Shown here: in pieces, positions 1-5,330 of the stretch
Layout of the letters: every line of letters starts with the position of its first letter
Numbering within the stretch: the first letter of the stretch is position 1
Source of the DNA: Acidimicrobiia bacterium
Lineage (GTDB): Bacteria > Actinomycetota > Acidimicrobiia > IMCC26256 > JAENVU01
DNA: 5,882 nt
Reading direction: 5' to 3'
NCBI GenBank assembly: GCA_016650415.1
Contig: JAENVU010000249.1
Coordinates: 1-5,882 of the forward strand
Program-made: the position numbers and the translations under genes
Notes under the pieces: model-generated
What the model was told of the DNA's origin: nothing
The model's database searches: none
Seen by the model: only the letters and a program-made list of their open reading frames with translations

Positions 1-597
1 CTCGATGCGTACGGCGTCGCCTTCGATCACGGCCCGCAACGCATCCGACGACCCTTCGGGGTCCTTCCGCACTCGAGCCTCGATTTTGTCGAGGTCGAAG
101 TGCTGGTCCTGGAGCACGTGGGTGAGTTCGTGCGCGAGGGTCACGCGGCGGGCGGCGTCCGGCCGACCCGTTCCTCGCACCACGACTTCCTTGCGACTCG
201 GTGAGTAGTACGCGAGCACGGCCGATTGCTGTTCCTGGTTGATCGACTCCAGCACGTCGACCTTGCCCGTGAGCAACCCCGCCGCGCGCAGACTCTCGGT
301 CAGGCGGTCCAGCTTCTCGCGCCGGCGCTTGCTCGGCTTGGGGTCGACGCCGACCTCTTTCTTGAAGTCGGCCTCGCTCAGGAATCGCACGGGCACCGGG
401 TGCTCGAATGCCAGCCCACGGAGCCGGGACACGGTCCCCGGCAGGTCACCGAGGCGGGCGTCCCATTTCGCCGGATACGCCGAATCGGACCCGAATCCCC
501 CGAACCACATCACGCTCGCGATCAACGCGAGCACGACCACGACGGCGGCACCGATGATCAGGAAGGAATGGCGATCCGTCGAGGCGCTCAGGGCCAC
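1..597 (-). CDS. Membrane-anchored HExxH zinc-metalloprotease-like protein (3' end cut by window edge)
   Basis: The first 199 codons of a minus-strand gene whose C-terminus lies beyond the left edge. The translation starts with a short polar stretch, then one hydrophobic segment at about residues 12-34 (rich in V, I, A, L), which reads as an uncleaved N-terminal anchor. The rest would then lie outside the membrane. HELTH at residues 156-160 (bases 118-132), followed by VLQDQHFDL, is the zinc-binding HExxH signature; EGDA at 192-195 is a plausible site of the third, glutamate ligand, as in gluzincin-like proteins. A lysine/arginine-rich helix lies at about 90-110. The GTG start at 597 is chosen because it keeps the whole anchor and overlaps the end of the preceding SDR gene by 10 nt; the first in-frame ATG falls at the end of the anchor. 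No clear Shine-Dalgarno is visible, so translation may be coupled. The substrate is unknown. It is last in the visible operon and has no obvious role in aromatic catabolism. Confidence 0.82.
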   Translation of the reverse strand, partial: MALSASTDRHSFLIIGAAVVVVLALIASVMWFGGFGSDSAYPAKWDARLGDLPGTVSRLRGLAFEHPVPVRFLSEADFKKEVGVDPKPSKRRREKLDRLTESLRAAGLLTGKVDVLESINQEQQSAVLAYYSPSRKEVVVRGTGRPDAARRVTLAHELTHVLQDQHFDLDKIEARVRKDPEGSSDALRAVIEGDAVRIE

Positions 598-1352
598 GAC
601 GTGCCGAACTGGGTCGAATCCACCACGTGACCGGTGAAGTCGGTGCCGATCTGTTGCGCGAGATACGCGGCCGCCGGGACGACGGCGGCGGGCGTGGTCC
701 AGCCGGTCCAGTCGTGATCGGGACCCATCTCGAGCGTGGAGAGTTCGGTCTTGACCGCGCCGGGACGCAACGCGTTGATCGTGATCCCGAGTTCGCGCAG
801 CTCGGGCGCGAGTGCCGTCGAGAACCGTTCCATTGCCGCCTTCGCGGTGGCGTAGATCACATACCCCGGCGGCATGAACGGCGTCGCTTCGTGACCGGCC
901 CCACCCGACGAGACGTTGATGATGCTCCCGCCGCCGGCGCGCACCATGTGCGGGATGACGGCGTGACACGACACGAAGAGGCTACGCACGTTGACTCGCA
1001 TCGACTCGTCCCAGTCGTCGGGAGTCGCGTCGACGAATGGTGTGCGGGTCTGGGCCATCGCATTGTTGATGAGTACATCGATGCGGCCGTAGGTCTCGGC
1101 GGCCGTCGCGATCAAATGTTCGATCTCGGCGGCCTCACCGATGTCGCAGCGCACCGCCATCGCGTGCCCGCCCGCGGCTTCGATCTCGGCGACGGTGTCG
1201 TGAATCGTTCCGGGCAGGCCCGTGGCCGAAGCATCGACCGACCGCGCCGCGCACACGATTCGTGCACCCTGGGCCGCGAGACCGAGCGCCAACCCCTTTC
1301 CGATACCGCGTGAGGCACCGGTGATGATGGCCACTCGTCCGTCGAGATCCAC
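588..1352 (-). CDS. Short-chain dehydrogenase/reductase (classical SDR)
   Basis: A 254-residue single-domain SDR, normal length for the classical type, predicted cytosolic. Visible motifs: the cofactor loop TGASRGIG at 11-18; CD at 69-70 (adenine pocket); NNAM at 96-99 in place of the usual NNAG; Asn121 in MRVNVRS; the active-site serine in INVSSGG (148/149); and Tyr167-x-x-x-Lys171. Arg15 and Arg37 suggest a preference for NADP(H), which is inference. The Ser-Tyr spacing is about five residues longer than the common 13, giving a longer substrate loop (GHEATPFMPPGYVI). The C-terminus (GHVVDSTQFGTSWP) also departs from the usual DGG ending. The family interconverts alcohols and ketones or aldehydes, or oxidises dihydrodiols; the substrate cannot be read from sequence. 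The start is GTG; AGGG at 1360-1363 lies 7 nt upstream as a plausible ribosome binding site, and no in-frame ATG precedes residue 65. It lies 40 nt after the monooxygenase gene and is probably co-transcribed with it. Confidence 0.9.
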   Translation of the reverse strand: MDLDGRVAIITGASRGIGKGLALGLAAQGARIVCAARSVDASATGLPGTIHDTVAEIEAAGGHAMAVRCDIGEAAEIEHLIATAAETYGRIDVLINNAMAQTRTPFVDATPDDWDESMRVNVRSLFVSCHAVIPHMVRAGGGSIINVSSGGAGHEATPFMPPGYVIYATAKAAMERFSTALAPELRELGITINALRPGAVKTELSTLEMGPDHDWTGWTTPAAVVPAAAYLAQQIGTDFTGHVVDSTQFGTSWP

Positions 1353-1392
1353 GCGCGGACCCTACGTCGTCGAGAGCAGTCGAGGAGTGCGC

Positions 1393-3003
1393 TCACCGAG
1401 TGATAGCGGCGATGTGTTGGTCCGGCCGAACGACGACCACCGAGTCACGAGGAAGCCCGAGCGTGGCGCCCCACCAGTCGTGCGGGTCCTGGACGTCGGT
1501 GCCGATGCGGAGCGACACCTCGTCGATGTCCGGTGCCAACGCGTCGGGCCCACACAGCGCGATCGGCGAGTCGATCGGTATGAGATCCAACGAAGACACC
1601 GGGCCACCATCGCGCTCGACCCATCCGTGCGGGAGCCGAGCCCCGACACGCACCTGGGGGCAGTAGCGGCGGACCGCGGCCTCCGACGCGTCAGGCGCGG
1701 CCCCGTAGACGTACCCGAGTTGCAGGCCGAGCATGTCGAAGTGCGTGGCCTGGTTCGCGATCGCCGCACCGACCGCCCGCCGACCCTCCTCGGACGCGAG
1801 CGCCATCTCCATCGCGTGGGTGGCGACCGCCACATCGGGATCCGCGCCCAGCGCCATGGGCACTTCGATCAACTTCATCGCGTTGGCCAAGCTGACCTCG
1901 GCGTTGTGGTGCGCGATGGGACGGCGTTCGGTGTCGTAGGTGTCGAGCACGGCGTCCGCCGCGGAATCGCGGGCGACCATCGCCAACTTCCACGCCAGGT
2001 TGTGGGCGTCCTGCACACCCGTATTGAGCCCGAGGCCGCCGGTCGGCGGGAACCGATGGGCGGCGTCGCCCACCAGGAAGACGTTGCCATCCCGGAACCG
2101 TTCGGCCACCTGGGCGGTCATCATCCAGGTGCCGGAGCTCACGACGGTGAAGTCGGCGGTCGGGTCGTCGAGCGCGGCGCGCACGAGCGCCTCGCACCTC
2201 GCCGAGGTGTAGTCCTCGGCCGCGTCGACGGTGGGATCGACCGGCACCATGAACACCCATTCGGTGTCGATGTCGTGCGCGACGAAGGTACCGGGCGATG
2301 CGGGGTGGCACACCCAATAGAGCACCCCCGGTGTGCCACCGACGAGCGCTCGGAAGTCGGCCCGGAGGTGGATCATGAGGAAGCGCTGAATCGCGTGCGG
2401 TCCGATCGGTTCGATGCCACGCCACCGGCGGACGGGGCTTCCCGCGCCGTCGCACGCGACGAGCCAGCGGCTCTCGATCCTCGAGGTCGCGCCACCGGTC
2501 GTGACCGTCGACACCACCGGCCGGACCGCACCCGGCCCCTCCTCGGTCGCTCCCTCCCATCGGTGGGAATACCGGATGGTCACACCCAGACGCTCCAGTT
2601 CATCCCGCAACACCGGTTCAAGTTTGTGTTGGGAGAGGTTGCGCAACGGCGTCGGCGTCACTGCGAGGACCTCGTCCCCTTGACGTTCGAACGGCAGACT
2701 CCCGATGACCGGTCCGCCCAGCTTCGTGACCCAGTGCACGGCACCGGCATCGGCCGGATCCTTGGCCAAGCTCGAGAGCCGGTCGACATCGATCCCGGCC
2801 TGACGCCAGATCTCGAACGTTCGGGCATTGATCACGTGGGCGGCCGGCGCCCGCTGCGGTCCGTCGCGCGCTTCGATGATCTCCACCGCGAGACCGAGCC
2901 GGGCCAGGAGGTAGGCCATCGTGAGTCCGACGGGCCCGGCCCCCACCACGAGGACATCGACCGATCGCGGCGACGGTTCCACCGCGTCAGAACGCGCCGA
3001 CAT
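1393..3003 (-). CDS. FAD-dependent aromatic monooxygenase (class A, TfdB/MhpA-like phenol hydroxylase)
   Basis: A 536-residue flavoprotein monooxygenase with the PHBH fold, predicted cytosolic. The FAD-binding GAGPVG is at 21-26 in a Rossmann strand, with Glu44 ending the second strand to hold the ribose. NARTFEIWRQAGI at 59-71 is typical of this family. The DG motif (VACDGAGSPVRR) is at 182-193 and the GD motif (FLVGDAAHRFPPTGGLGLN) at 309-327. HFDMLGLQLGYVY at 421-433 resembles 2,4-dichlorophenol 6-monooxygenase and related hydroxylases. The last ~85 residues (ending VVVVRPDQHIAA) match the thioredoxin-like C-terminal domain of such enzymes. Such enzymes use NAD(P)H and O2 to hydroxylate a phenolic ring, often ortho, giving a catechol. 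The ATG at 3003 is preferred over the in-frame GTG at 3036: it leaves a normal 15-residue lead before the Rossmann strand and overlaps the upstream gene by only 17 nt. That overlap suggests translational coupling. An extradiol-dioxygenase-like gene in the same operon fits a catechol product; the exact substrate is unknown. Confidence 0.92.
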   Translation of the reverse strand: MSARSDAVEPSPRSVDVLVVGAGPVGLTMAYLLARLGLAVEIIEARDGPQRAPAAHVINARTFEIWRQAGIDVDRLSSLAKDPADAGAVHWVTKLGGPVIGSLPFERQGDEVLAVTPTPLRNLSQHKLEPVLRDELERLGVTIRYSHRWEGATEEGPGAVRPVVSTVTTGGATSRIESRWLVACDGAGSPVRRWRGIEPIGPHAIQRFLMIHLRADFRALVGGTPGVLYWVCHPASPGTFVAHDIDTEWVFMVPVDPTVDAAEDYTSARCEALVRAALDDPTADFTVVSSGTWMMTAQVAERFRDGNVFLVGDAAHRFPPTGGLGLNTGVQDAHNLAWKLAMVARDSAADAVLDTYDTERRPIAHHNAEVSLANAMKLIEVPMALGADPDVAVATHAMEMALASEEGRRAVGAAIANQATHFDMLGLQLGYVYGAAPDASEAAVRRYCPQVRVGARLPHGWVERDGGPVSSLDLIPIDSPIALCGPDALAPDIDEVSLRIGTDVQDPHDWWGATLGLPRDSVVVVRPDQHIAAITR

Positions 3004-3766
3004 AGGAGCCGCCGTCGACGTGCAGGTTCTGACCACTGATGAATCCGGCTTGGGCGCTGCACAGGAACGCGCACGCGTCGCCGAACTCCTCCGGTCGCCC
3101 GAGCCGCCGCGCCGCGATCGTCTGGGCCATCTCCGCGTACGCCTCCTCCATGGTGATGCCCTTGATCGCCACCGCCAGTTCGGCCATCTGTCGTTGCCGG
3201 TCGGTGTCGATGCGTTCCGGAAGGAGGTTGTTGATCGTGACGTTCGCGGCCGCGACGTCTCGCGACAACCCCTTGCTCACCGACGTGAGGCCACAGCGCG
3301 CGGCCGAGGACAAGCCCATCGGGCTGAGCGGTGCCATCACCATCGCCGAGGTGATGTTGACGACCCGGCCAAAGCCCCGCTCGGTCATCCCGTCGATGAC
3401 ATCACGAATCAGCAGGAGCGCCGCGAGCATGTTGGCGTCGACCGCTCGGACCCAATCGTCACGCGACCAGTCCTGGAACCGACCCGGCGGAGGGCCACCG
3501 TTGTTGGTCACGACGATGTCGGGGTCCGGACACGCACCGAGCAGCGCCGCGCGCGTGTCGTCGAGCGCGATATCGCCCACGACCATCCCGACCGTCCGGC
3601 CCGTGGCCAGTTCCAACTCGCGGGCGGTCGCCGCGAGCCGGTCAGGATCGCGACCGTTGACCACGACGCGCACCCCCTCACGCGCCAGCGACGCGGCACA
3701 CGCGCGCCCGAGCCCGCGGCTCGACGCGGCGACGATCGCGGTCCGATCGGCAATTCCGAGATCCAT
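2987..3766 (-). CDS. SDR-fold protein lacking the catalytic Tyr/Lys (atypical 3-oxoacyl-reductase-like)
   Basis: A 259-residue SDR-fold protein of normal length. The glycine-rich loop is degenerate but present (AASSRGLG, 13-20; the usual leading Thr-Gly is Ala-Ser). GD at 64-65 and the C-terminal GQNLHVDGG at 245-253 are SDR-like. NNAG is replaced by NNGGPPPG at 88-95. Ser140 (NITS) is kept, but the Tyr-x-x-x-Lys position reads Ser153-x-x-x-Arg157 (LSSAARCGL), so the normal proton-transfer residues are absent. I know this pattern from a recurrent FabG-like SDR subgroup with poor matches to the active-site tetrad, so it is unlikely to be a sequencing error. It may be a cofactor-binding non-enzyme, or use different chemistry; it should not be called a 3-oxoacyl-ACP reductase with confidence. 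The ATG start is well supported by GGAGG 8 nt upstream. It lies 16 nt after the dioxygenase gene and overlaps the monooxygenase gene by 17 nt. Confidence 0.88.
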   Translation of the reverse strand: MDLGIADRTAIVAASSRGLGRACAASLAREGVRVVVNGRDPDRLAATARELELATGRTVGMVVGDIALDDTRAALLGACPDPDIVVTNNGGPPPGRFQDWSRDDWVRAVDANMLAALLLIRDVIDGMTERGFGRVVNITSAMVMAPLSPMGLSSAARCGLTSVSKGLSRDVAAANVTINNLLPERIDTDRQRQMAELAVAIKGITMEEAYAEMAQTIAARRLGRPEEFGDACAFLCSAQAGFISGQNLHVDGGSYVGAF

Positions 3767-3769
3767 ACG

Positions 3770-3779
3770 CCTCTCCTCC
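3770..3779 (-). promoter_or_regulatory. Ribosome binding site of the SDR-like gene
   Basis: On the minus strand the sequence GGAGGAGAGG ends 3 nt before the ATG at 3766, with its GGAGG core 8 nt away. It is the only strong Shine-Dalgarno in the window and fills most of the 16-nt gap after the dioxygenase stop. It fixes the start of the SDR-like gene and fits an internal operon gene, in contrast to the SD-less first genes on both sides of the divergent promoter. Confidence 0.85.
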
Positions 3780-3782
3780 GGT

Positions 3783-4724
3783 TCAGAAGTCCAGGTCCGG
3801 CGGCGGTGCCGGGCCCCACTGGTTCAGCGAATCGAAGATCGGATGGGAACCGGCCGGCGTGCTCGCAGTGAGGAGATCGGAATCGGTCCAGTGCTCCACC
3901 GTGAAGCCGATCGGATCCTTCCAGTAGTCGAACACCTGACCGCCGAGCACGTGGCGACCGATCCCCCAGTAGTGCTGCGCGGCCGCGGCCGTCAGGTGAT
4001 CGTGACCGGCCATGAGATCGTCGAAGTCGGCAACCTCCCAGGCGCAGTGCCCGAGCTTGACCTCGCCGGTCTCGATGACGAGCAGCGTGTGGTGGTCCGC
4101 CGGGAGATCACCCCGGTCGCACCGCATGAACCGACCAAAAGGTTCCTCGGGGCTCGCGAGGAAGACGTCGTCCGACGCGAGCAGCCCGAGCGTGCTCGCG
4201 TACCAGGCCGCGGTCGTCGCCAGCGATGTGGTCTTGATCGCGGCGTGGCCGAATCGCTTGACCTGTGACGCGCCGGTCGGGACGCGCTGGAGTGCATCCA
4301 CCCGGCTGCGCCGCGCGCCGGTGTTGAGCGGCGCGTGCTCACGAATCGCGACCGGTGGCACCGGCTCGATACCGGCGACGACGTCCACCGCGCGGCCATC
4401 CGGGTCGTGGAGGCGGACCACGTCCCCGCCACCCGGTTCGTCGAGTCGCTCGACGGGCCGGCCCGTGGCTTCGGCGAGGATGTCCAGGTCGTCGCGAGTC
4501 GCCGCGAATGCGAGCCCGAGGAAGGCGGGATCGCCTCGGTGCGTGACGTGGACGTGATGATCGGCGTCGGTCCCGCGCATGAAGAGCGCGTCGTCGGTCC
4601 GCGCCGCGCGGGTCATGCCGAACGTCTCGAGAAACGTCTCCATCACATCGAGGTCCGGTGCCTGGAAACGCGGGAACGCGACATCGCCCACCCGGATGAT
4701 CGGTGTCTGCACTGCGGAAGTCAT
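3783..4724 (-). CDS. VOC-family type I extradiol ring-cleavage dioxygenase-like protein
   Basis: A 313-residue two-module vicinal-oxygen-chelate protein, about the usual length of 2,3-dihydroxybiphenyl 1,2-dioxygenase-type enzymes (~290-310), predicted cytosolic. The first module (about 13-118) lacks metal ligands, as in that family; the second (about 155-280) carries the Fe(II)-type triad: His160 in RFGHAAIK, His226 in KLGHCAWEV and Glu277 in GFTVEHW. His212 (ADHHTLL), His258 (GIGRHVLG) and Tyr267 (VFDYWKDP) sit where second-sphere catalytic residues are found in BphC-like proteins. The predicted reaction is O2-dependent meta cleavage of a catechol; the substrate is not determinable, and a non-dioxygenase VOC enzyme cannot be excluded. 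The ATG at 4724 has no Shine-Dalgarno but lies 6 nt after a -10 box, so a leaderless mRNA is likely. It is the first gene of the leftward operon, divergent from the MarR gene. Confidence 0.88.
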   Translation of the reverse strand: MTSAVQTPIIRVGDVAFPRFQAPDLDVMETFLETFGMTRAARTDDALFMRGTDADHHVHVTHRGDPAFLGLAFAATRDDLDILAEATGRPVERLDEPGGGDVVRLHDPDGRAVDVVAGIEPVPPVAIREHAPLNTGARRSRVDALQRVPTGASQVKRFGHAAIKTTSLATTAAWYASTLGLLASDDVFLASPEEPFGRFMRCDRGDLPADHHTLLVIETGEVKLGHCAWEVADFDDLMAGHDHLTAAAAQHYWGIGRHVLGGQVFDYWKDPIGFTVEHWTDSDLLTASTPAGSHPIFDSLNQWGPAPPPDLDF

Positions 4725-4730
4725 GGAGAA

Positions 4731-4759
4731 ATATTACGACGTCGAAGTTTTGATGTCAA
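4731..4759 (-). promoter_or_regulatory. Leftward promoter for the dioxygenase operon (leaderless)
   Basis: On the minus strand a perfect -35 box TTGACA (4759-4754) is followed by a 17-bp spacer and a -10 box TAATAT (4736-4731). Six bases (TTCTCC) then precede the ATG at 4724, so transcription should start at or next to the A of the start codon. Consensus boxes, ideal spacing and the absence of a Shine-Dalgarno agree. Palindrome-like sites lie in the spacer and over the -35 box, so a bound repressor would block RNA polymerase. The boxes are seen directly; promoter activity is inferred. Confidence 0.8.
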
Positions 4760-4775
4760 ACTATTTGATATCGAA
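4735..4775. repeat. Three tandem 12-bp palindrome-like operator candidates
   Basis: Three related 12-bp imperfect palindromes stand in a row: TACGACGTCGAA (4735-4746), TTTGATGTCAAA (4749-4760) and TTTGATATCGAA (4764-4775). All fit a loose pattern of two-fold symmetric GAnnTC flanked by T-rich and A-rich arms. Their centres are 14 and 15 bp apart. The second and third form a 15-bp direct repeat (4749-4763 and 4764-4778) with 12 of 15 positions identical. They fill the interval between the two divergent -10 boxes. The MarR protein encoded next door binds two-fold symmetric DNA in its known relatives, so it is the likely ligand; that assignment is inference. Confidence 0.72.
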
Positions 4776-4782
4776 GTACAAT
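4754..4782 (+). promoter_or_regulatory. Rightward promoter for the MarR gene (leaderless)
   Basis: A -10 box TACAAT at 4777-4782 ends 6 nt before the ATG at 4789, predicting a leaderless transcript. The hexamer 17 bp upstream, TGTCAA at 4754-4759, is the same segment that forms the leftward -35 box but is a poor -35 in this direction. The promoter may therefore be weaker, or rest mainly on its -10 box. It overlaps two of the three palindrome-like sites, which suggests autoregulation. Confidence 0.65.
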
Positions 4783-4788
4783 GGGTCG

Positions 4789-5283
4789 ATGAACAGTTCG
4801 GAACTCATCGAAGACACGTTGTCCAGCTGGCGGAACGAACGCCCCGATCTCGATTTCGAGGTGATGGGGACGTTCCTCCGGCTGGCGCAACTGATGACCC
4901 GGTCGCTGCGGGCGGTCGAGCCGGTCTTTGCCGCCCACGGCATCTCATTGGGCGAGTTCGACGTCCTGGCGGCGCTCCGACGCAGCGGCACGGGCGCCTC
5001 GCTCTCCCCGTCGCACCTCGCGCACGTGGCGATGGTCTCCCCCGGCGGGATGACCAACCGGTTGGACCGCCTGGAGCGCGCCGGGCTCATCACCCGGCAG
5101 CCCGACCCCGCCGATCGGCGGGCATCGCTGGTGGCACTCACGGCGAAGGGCTTCGCGGTTGCAGACCGCGCCGTCGCGGATCTCGTGGTCGCCGAGCAGA
5201 CTCTCGCGGCCGTGGTGAGCAACGCCGAACGCCGCCGATTCGACCGCACTCTCGACAAGCTCCTCACCCGACTCGACGGCTGA
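4789..5283 (+). CDS. MarR-family winged-helix transcriptional regulator
   Basis: A 164-residue MarR-type regulator, normal for the family, expected to be a cytosolic dimer. An N-terminal helical part (about 22-50) and the C-terminal helices (about 118-163) would form the dimer interface. The winged helix-turn-helix spans about 55-118: helix pair LSPSHLAHVAMVSPGGMTNR at 72-91, LDRLERAGLITR at 92-103, then the wing QPDPADRRASLVALTAKG with the family D-R-R...L-T pattern (Asp109, Arg110, Arg111, Leu117, Thr118). Relatives are often repressors of aromatic-acid or phenol catabolism, released by a phenolic ligand. The ATG at 4789 is chosen because a -10 box ends 6 nt upstream, giving a leaderless mRNA. 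The in-frame ATG at 4753 would add 12 residues encoded by the operator repeats, and an ATG at 4579 lies inside the divergent gene. It probably controls itself and the leftward operon through the sites at 4735-4775. Confidence 0.92.
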   Translation: MNSSELIEDTLSSWRNERPDLDFEVMGTFLRLAQLMTRSLRAVEPVFAAHGISLGEFDVLAALRRSGTGASLSPSHLAHVAMVSPGGMTNRLDRLERAGLITRQPDPADRRASLVALTAKGFAVADRAVADLVVAEQTLAAVVSNAERRRFDRTLDKLLTRLDG

Positions 5284-5330
5284 GCGGAAGCGGCCGAGAC
5301 CGGCGCTCGATTGCCTGGCAGACTCGCCGA

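Noticed and set aside
226..637. Two overlapping plus-strand open frames opposite the zincin gene.
   Set aside because: The minus strand encodes a coherent HELTH/EGDA protein with a membrane anchor; the plus-strand products are compositionally biased with no family match.
1353..1392. Repeated CTCGAC words in the gap between the monooxygenase and the SDR, considered as a regulatory site.
   Set aside because: Short repeats of this kind are expected in GC-rich sequence, and there is no symmetric or promoter-like structure.
3004..3036. GTG at 3036 as start of the monooxygenase.
   Set aside because: It would add 11 residues translated from the SDR-like gene's end and enlarge the overlap to 50 nt; the ATG at 3003 gives a normal N-terminus.
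1222..3039. A 605-codon open frame on the plus strand opposite the monooxygenase and SDR genes.
   Set aside because: The translation is low-complexity, rich in Arg, His, Asp and Gly, with no recognisable domain. It is what GC-rich antisense of real genes commonly gives, and the opposite strand carries clear families.
3039..4268. Long plus-strand open frame opposite the SDR-like and dioxygenase genes.
   Set aside because: Ser/Arg/Pro-rich translation without motifs; the minus strand carries intact family signatures over the same bases.
4753..4788. Earlier in-frame ATG (4753) as the start of the MarR gene.
   Set aside because: It lies within the operator repeats and upstream of the -10 box at 4777-4782, so it would not be on the predicted transcript; the added 12 residues look unlike MarR N-termini.
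5282..5308. Possible hairpin after the MarR stop (GAGCG ... CGCTC) as a terminator.
   Set aside because: Only a 5-bp stem with a 17-nt loop and no T-run follows; too weak to call.
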